Counted from the first letter of the stretch, positions 43,069 to 51,573 are shown. The stretch: DNA of 51,573 bases from Clostridia bacterium (GCA_017451735.1 JAFTNU010000053.1:1-51573); one strand, 5' to 3'. Notes: generated from the sequence alone by a model not told the origin. Program-made: numbers and translations.

Positions 43069-44175
43069 TCACACCTCCCTGCCCGACAGTGCGGCAAAGC
43101 CGAGCCGCAACGCCTCGGCGGCAAGAGAACGGGTCTCTTCGTCCCCGTCGGTCAGTTGGGGCAACAATGCCCGATAGAATGCCCCCCGCAGGGTGGGATC
43201 CTTGGCAAGATACGCACCGTCAAAGATGGGTACTGTCATATCCCGCACCTCAAAAAGCGCAAATCCCTCTCCCAATGCACCGAGCGCCACGGGATCGGGC
43301 CGGCAGGAAAGCCCCACATGCCCCGTCAGACAAAGCCGCAGCGCGGTCTCGTTACCGATGGCCTCGCTCAGCAGGAAATCGCGGACGCGGGCTCTGACCT
43401 CCTCGCCGTTCTGCGCACCGGTACAATCCAATTCCCGCACCTGAAAGGTGTCGGCGGTGCTTGCCAGCACCGTGGTGCCGACGTGCTCCCCCTCGATCTC
43501 TACCAAAAGGGCTTGGCCCGCACCCACCTCGTCAAAGCCGCGCCCCGCAAAAAAGCCACTGTAAGCCGCAAGTGTTCTGCCGTACTGCCTTGGGGGCGTA
43601 GGGTTATGAATGTGCCCCAGGGCCGCATAGGCAAAGCCCGAAAGCTCCAGCTGTCCCCCGCCGATGGGGGCATAGGGCGACAGAGGAGAAAGCAGATCGC
43701 CGTGCGCCAACAGGATCGAGATACGGTCCGGCAACAGATCCGAGGCCAACCCCAGGGTAGGTGCTTGCGCCGTCTCGGCAGTAAAGGCATAGCCATAGAC
43801 CGCCGTGCCGAGGGTGGGAAAATCAATACAGGAAAGCTTGGGGCTGTCGAAAAGATAGACATTATCGGGCAGGGCATGCCGTTGCCAGACGCCCCCCTCC
43901 CTGAGATAGTCATGATTGCCCGGTGAGATGAGCACAGGCACGGGCTGTTCCTTGAGAATCGATAAAAAGCGGGCCGCCCCGTCCTCATCGGGAGTGGGAC
44001 TATCAAACACATCACCTGCAAGCAGGATCATCTGCGCGCCGCGATCGACGGCATCGGCAAAAAGCCCCTCCAGGGCGATGAATTGCCGCTCACGGCGGCG
44101 TGCCGCCGTACGGGGTGCAAACTGTGCCAGAGGACTGCACAAATGCAGATCCCCTGCGTGTAAAAAGCGTAACAT
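43069..44175 (-). CDS. yhaO: SbcD/YhaO-like metallophosphoesterase
   Basis: A 368-aa calcineurin-like phosphoesterase with all metal motifs: HAGDLHL, LAGDVFDS, SPGNHDYLR, LAHGDL and LGHIHNP. It is the nuclease partner of the YhaN-like ATPase; stop and next start are one base apart (TGATATG). ATG 44175 is chosen as GGAGG lies 5 nt upstream; the longer reading starts upstream of that site. The leader contains a terminator-like hairpin, so expression may be attenuated. Confidence 0.87.
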   Translation of the reverse strand: MLRFLHAGDLHLCSPLAQFAPRTAARRRERQFIALEGLFADAVDRGAQMILLAGDVFDSPTPDEDGAARFLSILKEQPVPVLISPGNHDYLREGGVWQRHALPDNVYLFDSPKLSCIDFPTLGTAVYGYAFTAETAQAPTLGLASDLLPDRISILLAHGDLLSPLSPYAPIGGGQLELSGFAYAALGHIHNPTPPRQYGRTLAAYSGFFAGRGFDEVGAGQALLVEIEGEHVGTTVLASTADTFQVRELDCTGAQNGEEVRARVRDFLLSEAIGNETALRLCLTGHVGLSCRPDPVALGALGEGFALFEVRDMTVPIFDGAYLAKDPTLRGAFYRALLPQLTDGDEETRSLAAEALRLGFAALSGREV

Positions 44176-44215
44176 ATCAACCTCCATGGGGAACAAATTC
44201 CCTCTGCGTCATACA

Positions 44216-44256
44216 AAAAACGAGAAAACGGGGCGCCCCTATTCGTCGGGGCGCCT
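44216..44256 (-). promoter_or_regulatory. Terminator-like hairpin in the yhaO leader
   Basis: On the minus strand GGCGCCCC and GGGGCGCC form a stem followed by GTTTTCTCGTTTTTT. It lies between a likely promoter (TTGCAC 44349-44344, 17 bp, TATACT 44326-44321) and the yhaO start, so it would stop the transcript before the gene unless read through. A CGGCAA/TTGCCG stem lies upstream and GGGAA/TTCCC just before the ribosome binding site. Confidence 0.45.
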
Positions 44257-44384
44257 TCACGCCTGCGGCGGCAAGCCTTGCCGTATACCCGAATCCGACC
44301 CGCCCCTGTCCTTATTATTCAGTATACCACATCCGACCGCACCGTGCAAGAGCTTCCCGCAGGACATTTTCTCTGTTTACCCTC

Positions 44385-44413
44385 TTGATTTTCAGCCAAG
44401 CTTATGCTATAAT
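44385..44413 (+). promoter_or_regulatory. Promoter of the DUF445-glyA operon
   Basis: TTGATT (44385-44390), 17 bp, extended -10 TGCTATAAT with TATAAT at 44408-44413. Confidence 0.7.
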
Positions 44414-44445
44414 TGATTTGATTTTATTTCTCAATAAAAAAGGAG

Positions 44446-45330
44446 ATGGACTCTCTGGAAATTGCAAAGATTCTCATTACGCTGGCTATGAGCGCCATTA
44501 TCGGTATATTTACCAACTATATCGCCGTAAAAATGCTCTTTCGGCCCTATCGCCCCAAATATATCGGTAAATTTCAGATCCCCTTCACCCCCGGCATCAT
44601 GCCCCGCAGGCAAGGCGCATTGGCCAAGGCCTTGGGGCGTATGATCAGTGAATCGCTGGTGCGCACCGAAGACCTCAAGAAAGCACTGCTTTCCGATGAG
44701 ATCTCCGAGACCATCGCCAAAGGTATTCTTGCTTTCCCCTCCATTCGCGTATCGGGGGAATCCTTATTCGGCGAAAAATACGACGAAAAACGGGACGTAG
44801 CCGTAGATCTCCTGACCGACAAAATTCTTGGGGGGATTCTTTCCATGAATGTGGGTGAGATCATCGCAACCGAGGCTTCGTCCACCGTGCGGGAATTTGC
44901 CGCACGCAACCCATTGGTGGGGATGTTTGTTACCGATGCTATGATCACCCAGCTCTCCGCCCCCATCGGTGAGAAGGTCACCGAGTTCCTGCACGGTGAG
45001 GGACGGGAAAAACTGCGTGAGGCTCTCTCGGCCGAGCTGGATGCCGCCGAGAACAAGCCTGTAGCCGAATGGGTCACCGATACCGAGGGCTTCAAGCGGG
45101 TGGTCATCGGCCTTTACCGCCGATTGGTGGATAAATACGCCGGCTCTATCGCCTCTCAGTTCCACATCGCCGAGATCGTAGAAGAAAAGGTCAACGCCAT
45201 GCCCCCCGAGGCACTGGAGGAATTGATGCTGTCGGTTATGAAAAAGGAACTCAACGCCATCATCTGGCTGGGGGGAGCGATCGGTCTTTTGCTCGGCCTT
45301 GTCAGTGTGCTGGCTAATTTCATCTTTTAA
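44446..45330 (+). CDS. DUF445 family membrane protein
   Basis: A DUF445 (YheB-like) protein of 291-294 aa. A hydrophobic helix and the block GIFTNYIAVKMLFRPYRPKY at the N-terminus, FTPGIMPRRQGALAKALG, and a C-terminal hydrophobic helix (residues 270-294) identify it. The family is membrane-associated and of unknown role. The start is doubtful: ATG 44446 abuts the AGGAG site (44441-44445) with no spacer, whereas CTG 44455 is 9 nt away and aligns with the usual family start (M-E-hydrophobic). I keep the ATG coordinates but consider CTG more likely. glyA follows after 34 bp without a promoter. Confidence 0.83.
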   Translation: MDSLEIAKILITLAMSAIIGIFTNYIAVKMLFRPYRPKYIGKFQIPFTPGIMPRRQGALAKALGRMISESLVRTEDLKKALLSDEISETIAKGILAFPSIRVSGESLFGEKYDEKRDVAVDLLTDKILGGILSMNVGEIIATEASSTVREFAARNPLVGMFVTDAMITQLSAPIGEKVTEFLHGEGREKLREALSAELDAAENKPVAEWVTDTEGFKRVVIGLYRRLVDKYAGSIASQFHIAEIVEEKVNAMPPEALEELMLSVMKKELNAIIWLGGAIGLLLGLVSVLANFIF

Positions 45331-45364
45331 ATTCTGAATACAAAAACCAAGGAGGTTTGCAAAT

Positions 45365-46603
45365 ATGTTTTTTAATGAATTGGAGCAGTATGACAGTGAG
45401 GTTTTCGCCGCCTGCGGCAGAGAGCTTACCCGTCAGCAAAACAACATCGAGCTGATCGCTTCCGAAAACATCGTTTCCAAGGCGGTGTTGCTTGCGGCCG
45501 GCACCGTCCTGACCAATAAATACGCCGAGGGATACCCCGGCAAACGCTACTACGGCGGTTGTGTCTATGTGGACGAGGTAGAGGAGATTGCCCGCGAACG
45601 CGCCAAAAAGCTGTTCGGTGCGGAGCACGCCAATGTTCAGCCTCACAGCGGTGCCAATGCAAACCTGGCCGTTTTCTTTGCCCTGCTGAATCCCGGCGAT
45701 ACCGTCCTTTCCATGAATCTGGCTCACGGCGGTCATCTGTCTCACGGTTCCCCCGTCAACATTTCGGGCAAGTACTTCCATATTGTGCCCTACGGTGTCT
45801 CTGACGATACCGAGGTCATTGACTATGACAAGGTCCGCGAGATCGCCCTGGAGTGCAAGCCCAAGATGATCCTGGCCGGTGCCAGCGCATATCCCCGTGT
45901 GATCGATTTCAAGAGATTCCGCGAGATCGCCGACGAGGTGGGCGCTTACTTCATGGTGGATATGGCTCACATTGCGGGACTTGTTGCCGCAGGCGTGCAC
46001 CCCTCCCCCGTTCCTTACGCCGATGTGGTGACCACCACCACCCACAAAACATTGCGCGGCCCCCGCGGCGGCATGATCCTGTGCCGTGAGGAACTGGCAA
46101 AGCAGATCGACAAGGCCGTATTCCCCGGTACCCAGGGCGGCCCTCTCATGCACATCATTGCCGCCAAGGCTGTGGCATTGGGTGAAGCACTGACCGACGA
46201 ATTCAAGGATTATCAGCGCCGTATCGTAGAGAATGCCGCGGCACTGGCCAAGGGTCTGACCGACCGTGGATTCCATCTGGTCTCCGGCGGCACCGACAAC
46301 CATCTGATGCTGCTTGACCTGCGCGGCCTGGAGCTGACCGGCAAGGAGCTGGAGCATCGCCTGGATGAGGTGCACATCACCGCCAACAAGAATGCCGTTC
46401 CCAACGATCCTCGCAGTCCCTTCATCACCAGCGGCGTGCGTATCGGTACCCCCGCCGTCACCTCCCGCGGCTTCGGCGTTGCCGAGATGGATAAGATCGC
46501 CGGCTGGATCTATGATGTTGTCCACGATTTTGAAAGCTCCAAGGAACGCATCACCGCCGAGGTCATCGACCTTTGCAAGAAGTTCCCCATTTACGACAAG
46601 TAA
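45365..46603 (+). CDS. glyA: Serine hydroxymethyltransferase
   Basis: A 412-aa PLP enzyme that interconverts serine and glycine, loading one-carbon units on tetrahydrofolate. Family blocks: [37 protein letters not shown]-like [25 protein letters not shown] and the PLP lysine in [14 protein letters not shown]. Length is normal. AAGGAGG precedes ATG 45365. It is probably co-transcribed with the DUF445 gene. Confidence 0.97.
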   Translation: MFFNELEQYDSEVFAACGRELTRQQNNIELIASENIVSKAVLLAAGTVLTNKYAEGYPGKRYYGGCVYVDEVEEIARERAKKLFGAEHANVQPHSGANANLAVFFALLNPGDTVLSMNLAHGGHLSHGSPVNISGKYFHIVPYGVSDDTEVIDYDKVREIALECKPKMILAGASAYPRVIDFKRFREIADEVGAYFMVDMAHIAGLVAAGVHPSPVPYADVVTTTTHKTLRGPRGGMILCREELAKQIDKAVFPGTQGGPLMHIIAAKAVALGEALTDEFKDYQRRIVENAAALAKGLTDRGFHLVSGGTDNHLMLLDLRGLELTGKELEHRLDEVHITANKNAVPNDPRSPFITSGVRIGTPAVTSRGFGVAEMDKIAGWIYDVVHDFESSKERITAEVIDLCKKFPIYDK

Positions 46604-46609
46604 AGCACA

Positions 46610-46637
46610 CAGGGAGCACCCCTTTGGGTGCTCCCTG
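46610..46637 (+). terminator. glyA terminator
   Basis: CAGGGAGCACCC and GGGTGCTCCCTG form a perfect stem around CTTT, followed by TCCTTATATTTTT. Confidence 0.9.
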
Positions 46638-46650
46638 TCCTTATATTTTT

Positions 46651-46685
46651 AAGCCCGTTGGTGCGTTTTACGCACCAACGGGCTT
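46651..46685. terminator. Terminator of the CNNM-DtxR operon
   Basis: AAGCCCGTTGGTGCGT pairs perfectly with ACGCACCAACGGGCTT around TTT. It lies just past the minus-strand regulator gene. Confidence 0.9.
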
Positions 46686-46688
46686 TTG

Positions 46689-47057
46689 TTATTCCGTTTT
46701 TCCGAGGTAACCCCGGATCTTGAGAAAGGTCTCGTCGCTGATATCATGCTCGATCTTACAGGCATCGGCCAGCGCCACATCGTGGGTGACCCCCAGCTTC
46801 ATCAGCAGCTCGGCAATGATACAATGGCGCGCATACATCCGCTTGGCCACGCTTTCACCCTTTTCGGTAAGAGCAAGCCCGCCGTTATCGGCAGTGGTCA
46901 CAAATCCGTCGGCGCGGAGCTCCCGCAGCATCACGCTGACGGTGGGACGGGAAAACCCCAATGCCGTGCACAGATCCACCGCACGGACCTTTTCTTTTTC
47001 CCGTGACAGCATGTAGATCTGCTCGAGATAATTTTCCCCCGATTCATGGATCGACAA
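46689..47057 (-). CDS. DtxR/MntR-family metal-dependent repressor
   Basis: A 122-aa metalloregulator: winged helix at residues 1-65 (VRAVDLCTALGFSRPTVSVML) and dimerisation/metal domain at 66-122. Metal residues include His in YARHCI and the block ACKIEH. That block has the cysteine, glutamate, histidine pattern of iron-sensing DtxR (ACRWEH), not the VEGIEH of Bacillus MntR. The first helix reads ENYLEQIY, where MntR has an aspartate ligand in the place of Asn. No SH3 domain, so it is the short type. It is the third gene of an operon with two CNNM transporters, 19 bp after them, suggesting metal control of that operon. Iron or manganese sensing is undecided. Confidence 0.85.
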   Translation of the reverse strand: MSIHESGENYLEQIYMLSREKEKVRAVDLCTALGFSRPTVSVMLRELRADGFVTTADNGGLALTEKGESVAKRMYARHCIIAELLMKLGVTHDVALADACKIEHDISDETFLKIRGYLGKTE

Positions 47058-47076
47058 AACGGTTCTCCCCCCTTTC

Positions 47077-48384
47077 TCAAATTTCTTCTTCCTCTTTCTC
47101 TTCCTTAGGCTCTACAAGAACGGTCAGCTTGGTCACACGCTCCTCGTCCATCTGAGCCACGATCACAAACAGATTGTTATAGTGGAAGCTGTCACCCACA
47201 TGGGGGTTGGCCTCCAGCATCTCGATGGCCCATCCGCCCATGGTGGAATACTCACAGGCAAAATCCTCGGGCTTGGTAAATTCCAGCTCCTCAAAGCAAT
47301 CGTCGATGTTCATATCGCCCGATACTTCAAAGGTGTTTTCGCCGGTGGAACGGCATTCGGTCACGATCACGTCGGTGTCGTCCCAGATATCACCCACCAG
47401 CTCCTCGAGGATGTCCTCCATCGTCACCACGCCCAACGTCCCGCCAAACTCATCAATGACGATGGCCAGGTGCATCTTGACCTCCCGCATCTTTGCCAGA
47501 GCCGCAGGGAGCTTCATGGTCTTATGAAGTTTGCAGGGCTTGAGCAGCAGGGCGCGGATATCGGGATCCTCCTGATCCAGCGTTGCCTTATAATAACGGG
47601 TCAGGGACAGGATACCGATGATATTGTCAATGCTATCCTCGTAAACAGGCAGACGGGAGAACTGGGTGGTATCAGAAAGCAGAGCGTGGATCTTCTCCTC
47701 GTCTCCGTCGATATCCAGTGCTGTCATATCGATACGGGGGGTCATGATCTCCTCCACGGTGGTGGTATGGAAATCCAGCGTGGATTGGAGCAGCTCGCCC
47801 TGATCCTCGTCGATGACGCCCTCCTCCTCGACCGTGTCGATGATGGAGACCAGTTCCTCCTCGGTAACGGTAGCATCGGATTTATCGATTCCCCACAGCT
47901 TCCGCAGGCCTGCCAGCAGAAGCATGACAATACCCACGATGGGACTGAGAATAAAGGTCAGAACGCGTGTGGGAATCGCGACCCAGCGCACCACCGTGTC
48001 GGCATGCTGCTTGGAAAGCGTTTTGGGCACGATCTCACCGCAGATCAGGATCACGATGGTCACCAGAATAGTGGCAAGCGTAGAGGCCAGGCCCACATTC
48101 CCGGGGAACAGATCCATAACGATCAGGGTGGTACAGGTAGAAACGGCAATATTGGCAAGGTTGTTGCCAATGAGGATAGCCGAGAGTGAAACAGTAAACT
48201 TTTCGGTAATACGGTATGCGATTTTTGCGGTTTTGGAGCCGTTTTCGGCGGCGCGGCGCAATCGCATTTTATTGGAAGCGTTAAAGGCGATCTCGGAGGC
48301 CGAGAAGTAAGCGGAAAGGCAAATCATGACCAAAATGACCACATAAGCCCACCACATGGAGGAAAAATGCTGTTGGAATGTCAT
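47077..48384 (-). CDS. CNNM/CorC-family transporter (second copy)
   Basis: A 435-aa membrane protein of the CNNM (UPF0053, HlyC/CorC) family. Residues 1-190 are the transmembrane DUF21 domain (ASEIAFNASNKMRLRRAA, ILIGNNLANIAVST, GEIVPKTLSKQHAD). Residues 205-330 are two CBS domains, with ATP/Mg-type segments IMTPRIDMTALD and DEFGGTLGVVTMEDILEELVGDIWD. The last 80 residues are a CorC_HlyC domain. Such proteins export magnesium or other divalent metals. Its start overlaps the end of the first copy by four bases, so translation is coupled. Confidence 0.9.
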   Translation of the reverse strand: MTFQQHFSSMWWAYVVILVMICLSAYFSASEIAFNASNKMRLRRAAENGSKTAKIAYRITEKFTVSLSAILIGNNLANIAVSTCTTLIVMDLFPGNVGLASTLATILVTIVILICGEIVPKTLSKQHADTVVRWVAIPTRVLTFILSPIVGIVMLLLAGLRKLWGIDKSDATVTEEELVSIIDTVEEEGVIDEDQGELLQSTLDFHTTTVEEIMTPRIDMTALDIDGDEEKIHALLSDTTQFSRLPVYEDSIDNIIGILSLTRYYKATLDQEDPDIRALLLKPCKLHKTMKLPAALAKMREVKMHLAIVIDEFGGTLGVVTMEDILEELVGDIWDDTDVIVTECRSTGENTFEVSGDMNIDDCFEELEFTKPEDFACEYSTMGGWAIEMLEANPHVGDSFHYNNLFVIVAQMDEERVTKLTVLVEPKEEKEEEEI

Positions 48385-49712
48385 GCCTCCACCTCCTCGC
48401 TCCGGGCGGCGGTGCGCGCGGCCAGATCGTCCTCGTCAAGAATATGGATCACGACCTCGGAAACACGGTTTTCTTCTACCGTTTTGGCGGTAATTTCCAG
48501 ATTGCCGTAAAGGAAGCTTTCCTCCTCCGCAGGCAAATGCCCCAGAGTCTCCAGCATGAAGGACAGAATGGGCTTGGCGGCGATGGCGCGGGGTGCGACA
48601 CCAAGGCCCATGCGCTCATAGGCATTGCCCATCAGCATATGTGTATTGATCAGATACTTGTTACCGCCAAGAGTCTGGAAATTCTGGTCGACCACATCCT
48701 CTTCGTCGAAGATCTCGCCCACCAATTCCTCCAGAATATCCTCTATGGTCACAAGTCCTACCGTCTTTTTCTCCTCATCCTGCACGATGGCCATATGACG
48801 CTTATGCTGACGCATATCGGTCAGCAGATCGTCGATCTTGGCATCCTCCCGCACAAAATAGGGCGGGACCATAACAGAACGGACCTTTACCTTGGGATTG
48901 CGTTGATACTCAGTGAGAAAATTGCGGATCCGCAATGTGCCCACAATCCGATCCCCCGATGCGGAGCAAACGGGAATGCGTGAGTGATTGGTATTGCGGA
49001 TAGCCTCAAGGATCTCATCGGTATTGGCATTTACATTCAGCATTTCGATATCCTTTGCCATGGTCATGATATCACTGACCACGGTGGTGCCGAATTCCAG
49101 AGCCGATTTGAGCATATCGCCCTGTTCTTCATCCACAATGCCCTCTTCCTCAACGGTATCGAGGATCTCCATCAACTCATCCTCGGTGATCGAGGGCTCG
49201 GCCTCCTTGCTTGCAAACAAGCGGGAAGCGGCTTTGGAGATCAGGCCGAAAAATGCGGAGATCGGGGTCAGAACGCGCATGAGCACGCGCAAGGAGCCCT
49301 GAAAGAACATGGATACCGTTTGACTGCGGTCATTGGCAAAGCTTTTGGGGATCATCTCACTGAACAGGAAGATGATAGCCGTGCTTGTGGCACTGCAAGC
49401 AATGGAAAATCCAAAGGAGTTGATGAAATCCTGCCCTTTTCCATACTGCTCGGTCATAATGCGGGTGGCAATGACGGTAAAGACCGACGCGCCCGCGATC
49501 TTGGTGACATTGTTGCCTACCAAAAGGGTTGTCAACGCTTTGTCGAATCGGTTGAGGATGTACATAACGCCGCGGGCACGCCTGTTGCCGTCATCAGCCA
49601 AGGTCTTGACCTTGATCTTGTTGACTGCCGAAAAGGAGCTTTCGGTAGCGGCGAAATAAGCACCTAAAATGACGCAAGTTGCAAATGCGACCCATAAGGG
49701 TATACTGTCCAT
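48381..49712 (-). CDS. CNNM/CorC-family transporter (first copy)
   Basis: A 443-aa paralogue of the next gene with the same plan: DUF21 membrane domain (AATESSFSAVNKIKVKTLAD, LLVGNNVTKIAG, SEMIPKSFANDRSQ), a CBS pair (IMTMAKDIEMLNV and DEEKKTVGLVTIEDILEELVGEIFDEED) and CorC_HlyC tail. It is the promoter-proximal gene. The two copies differ strongly, so the duplication is old and they may form a heterodimer or carry different metals. Confidence 0.9.
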   Translation of the reverse strand: MDSIPLWVAFATCVILGAYFAATESSFSAVNKIKVKTLADDGNRRARGVMYILNRFDKALTTLLVGNNVTKIAGASVFTVIATRIMTEQYGKGQDFINSFGFSIACSATSTAIIFLFSEMIPKSFANDRSQTVSMFFQGSLRVLMRVLTPISAFFGLISKAASRLFASKEAEPSITEDELMEILDTVEEEGIVDEEQGDMLKSALEFGTTVVSDIMTMAKDIEMLNVNANTDEILEAIRNTNHSRIPVCSASGDRIVGTLRIRNFLTEYQRNPKVKVRSVMVPPYFVREDAKIDDLLTDMRQHKRHMAIVQDEEKKTVGLVTIEDILEELVGEIFDEEDVVDQNFQTLGGNKYLINTHMLMGNAYERMGLGVAPRAIAAKPILSFMLETLGHLPAEEESFLYGNLEITAKTVEENRVSEVVIHILDEDDLAARTAARSEEVEA

Positions 49713-49746
49713 GAGAAAAAAACCAACTCCTTACCTCTTTTTTATG

Positions 49747-49801
49747 CTATCTGCAAGATAGTATTAATATTGATTATATCACCTTTGGCGATCATTGTCA
49801 A
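49747..49801 (-). promoter_or_regulatory. Perfect promoter and dyad of the CNNM-DtxR operon
   Basis: On the minus strand TTGACA (49801-49796), 17 bp, TATAAT (49778-49773). The dyad CTATCT-GCA-AGATAG (49747-49761) lies just after the expected transcription start and is a candidate site for the operon's own DtxR-type repressor. Confidence 0.75.
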
Positions 49802-49833
49802 GGGTGGGGAGGAAAAAGGAGCTATATGTAATA

Positions 49834-49857
49834 TTTGAAGGCCCCGCCCGCATGCGG
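49834..49857. terminator. GC-rich palindrome, probable terminator
   Basis: A 24-bp perfect palindrome (GCCCCGCCCGCA and its complement) after the leucine-rich-repeat gene. The T-tract on the minus strand is weak, so termination there is uncertain. Confidence 0.5.
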
Positions 49858-49920
49858 GCGGGGCTCACTTTTGGAAATCACCTTTTACCGCACCGGGTAA
49901 TAAAAGTCGATCGCCAACGG

Positions 49921-51573
49921 TCAAATTCCCTTTGCGATCTGCTTCATCGTTTTGCGCGCGGCAACGGTGTGATGCTTGAGAACTGCTTTGATGTAAGGAC
50001 CGGCATCCACCGATCGCAGACTGTCGCAATCCTCGAACACATCAAGGGCAAAGTATTTCACGCTCGCAGGAATACGAATGCTTTTCAGATGGCCATTGCC
50101 GGCAAAAGCGTGATTTTCGATCCGCTCCAACGAATCGGGCAGATCCACCTGCTCCAGAACGCTCCCAAAAAAGGCGCCGTATTGGATAACGCTGACCCCC
50201 CGGGGGACCGTGATACGACGGAGCAGATGAGTATTCCGAAAAGCATATGCCGAAAGCACCTTTAACCCTTTAGGCAACCGCACCTCCTGCAAGGAATAGC
50301 AACAGTCAAAGGCTTCCTTTCTCAATTCCCTGACACTATCGGGGAGCGAGATCGCCGCCAACCGCTCACAATGTGCAAAAGCTCCCGCGCCAATAAGGCG
50401 CACCCCGTTGGGAATGCGAATGGATGTAAACCGACAACCCTGAAACGCCTCCTCGCCGATCACCTGCAGGCCCTCCGGCAACTCAACCGCCTCCAGATTG
50501 CCACACAACCCAAACGCACCCGCCCCGATGGTTTTAACACCCTTGGGAATCACCACTCGCTTGAGCTCGTTGAAGCCGGAAAAAACATAGGCGGGGACTG
50601 CCGTGATCCCGTTGCCGAAGGTATATTCGGCGGGCATGGACTGCCCCTTGAAATAATGCTCTGACTTCTCCCCGCTTGAGGGCACCGACATGGCATTATG
50701 AAACACGATCTTCATCCAATCGTCAACCGTTCCCGCGTATTTCACCACGGGAATTCCGGCGCTGAACACATCCCTTTCGATCTCCCGCAGGCTGAGCGGC
50801 AGTGTCAGACTACCTTCACCAAAGGCAGCATCGAAGGCCTCCTCGCAAATGCGCTCCACGCCCTCGCCGATGGATACCTCGGTCAGATCCCAGCAACCGC
50901 TGAAGCAACGCTTGGGAATAACCTTGACACTGCCCGGAATATGCACGGATTTGAGCTGAGCGCAATCCTCAAAAGCACCTTCACCGATGGTGTGAAGGCT
51001 ATCGGGTAACGTAAGCTCCGACACATCGCACCCACTGAAGGCATGTGCATCGATCTCTTCAATTTCCGCGGGGATCTTAACGATCCGCACACTTCTGTTG
51101 CAAGAGATCAGCTTTTTTCCCTTGACCGTCAGCCCCAGCTTTTTCATCCTTTCCTCAAAGGTGGGCTCGGGAGCGGGCTTGGGCTTTTCCTGCACGGCAG
51201 AAGCCGGCTTAGTGGGCGCCGCAGGCTTGACCGATACCGTGGACTTGGGCGCTACTGCAGGCTTCGGGGTGATCTTGGGCGAAGGTGGTGCGGTCTGAAT
51301 GGCCTTGGGCGCCACAGTAGTTGCAGCTGCCGCCCTATATCTGCTACCGCAGGCATCACACAAATAAAGATCTCCCTCACGGCGAAGAGTATACGCACAA
51401 TTGGGACACTTGGGATCGGCATCCACAAGAGAGGTCGGTGCCGCAGTCCTTGGCGCAGGCGCCGGTGCGGGCGTGGGTGCGGTTGTCTGCGCCTTTTTCA
51501 GTGCCTCCAGCTGCTCCTTGAACAACCGCTGCTGCTCCTCGTTCTGCCGTTGCTGCTCCTCATTGCGGCGGCG
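49921..51573 (-). CDS. Zinc-ribbon leucine-rich-repeat protein, 5' end cut by the window
   Basis: At least 550 aa; the frame is open to the window edge and has no ATG, so the start lies outside (an internal TTG at 51525 is not convincing). In order: a glutamine/glutamate-rich coiled coil (EEQQRQNEEQQRLF), a proline/alanine-rich stretch, a zinc ribbon (CPNCAYTLRREG and CDACGSRY), a long proline/lysine/alanine linker, then from about residue 160 of the visible part roughly twelve BspA-like LRR_5 repeats (for example IPKGVKTIGAGAFGLCGNL and LPDSLERIENHAFAGNGHL). No signal peptide is visible in the part seen. BspA-like repeats mediate binding; the zinc ribbon suggests a cytoplasmic or membrane-linked protein. 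Function unknown. Confidence 0.82.
   Translation of the reverse strand, partial: RRRNEEQQRQNEEQQRLFKEQLEALKKAQTTAPTPAPAPAPRTAAPTSLVDADPKCPNCAYTLRREGDLYLCDACGSRYRAAAATTVAPKAIQTAPPSPKITPKPAVAPKSTVSVKPAAPTKPASAVQEKPKPAPEPTFEERMKKLGLTVKGKKLISCNRSVRIVKIPAEIEEIDAHAFSGCDVSELTLPDSLHTIGEGAFEDCAQLKSVHIPGSVKVIPKRCFSGCWDLTEVSIGEGVERICEEAFDAAFGEGSLTLPLSLREIERDVFSAGIPVVKYAGTVDDWMKIVFHNAMSVPSSGEKSEHYFKGQSMPAEYTFGNGITAVPAYVFSGFNELKRVVIPKGVKTIGAGAFGLCGNLEAVELPEGLQVIGEEAFQGCRFTSIRIPNGVRLIGAGAFAHCERLAAISLPDSVRELRKEAFDCCYSLQEVRLPKGLKVLSAYAFRNTHLLRRITVPRGVSVIQYGAFFGSVLEQVDLPDSLERIENHAFAGNGHLKSIRIPASVKYFALDVFEDCDSLRSVDAGPYIKAVLKHHTVAARKTMKQIAKGI

Noticed and set aside
1-51573. tRNA genes, rRNA genes, insertion sequences, prophage or conjugation genes
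   Set aside because: I saw no conserved tRNA or rRNA blocks, transposase, integrase or phage proteins. The hairpin elements lack tRNA loop sequences.

Overview
The window reads as a chromosomal segment of an uncultured member of Bacillota, class Clostridia, probably gut or anaerobic (inference; no rRNA or other taxonomic marker is present). The reasons are strong AGGAGG ribosome binding sites, many TTGACA-N17-TATAAT promoters, dense GC-rich coding, long perfect hairpin terminators, and a gene set typical of that class: BspA-like leucine-rich repeats, DUF445, a YhaN/YhaO pair, CNNM transporters, AraC regulators next to glycoside hydrolases, and secreted repeat proteins.

Layout. 1-3505: a decaying carbohydrate locus, with an AraC regulator and a GH38 alpha-mannosidase-like gene each broken by a one-base homopolymer frameshift; the GH38 gene also appears to lack an internal block. 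3506-4492: a hairpin array, then a PHP-domain phosphoesterase whose metal motif lies upstream of the first standard start codon. 4595-7424: a class II aldolase and a polyol-phosphate-type dehydrogenase, divergent from a DeoR repressor. 7642-16794: a PocR/AraC regulator, two FAD oxidoreductases, another AraC regulator and an MglBAC galactose-type ABC transporter. 16816-21337: the complete agmatine deiminase pathway (carbamoyltransferase, antiporter, deiminase, carbamate kinase), joined to mglBAC with no visible terminator. 21550-23412: NAD synthetase whose glutaminase domain has lost its cysteine nucleophile. 23481-26921: an endonuclease/exonuclease/phosphatase-family protein, an AraC regulator and a GH51 arabinofuranosidase-like enzyme.

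26993-35590: two very large secreted proteins on the minus strand with rnhA between them on the plus strand. One is a beta-helix-type repeat protein. The other has three sandwich-like repeats and a degenerate SGNH-like domain. They share a related C-terminal domain of about 150 residues. 35870-40705: a flavin reductase-rubredoxin fusion, a quinone oxidoreductase, a Gfo/Idh/MocA and zinc-dehydrogenase pair, and a divergent AraC regulator. 40791-45330 and onward: the YhaN/YhaO (SbcCD-like) pair, DUF445 and glyA. 46689-49712: a DtxR-type metalloregulator in one operon with two CNNM/CorC transporters. 49921 to the edge: a zinc-ribbon plus leucine-rich-repeat protein, cut by the window.

The genes suggest a fermentative organism that takes up plant or host glycans and polyols through separately regulated loci and gains ATP from agmatine. 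The most notable points are the Cys-to-Gly change in NadE, the shared surface-protein C-terminal domain with a dead SGNH domain, the apparent fusion of sugar-uptake and agmatine operons, and the FAD oxidoreductase module of unknown substrate. I found no rRNA, tRNA, CRISPR array, transposase or phage gene.
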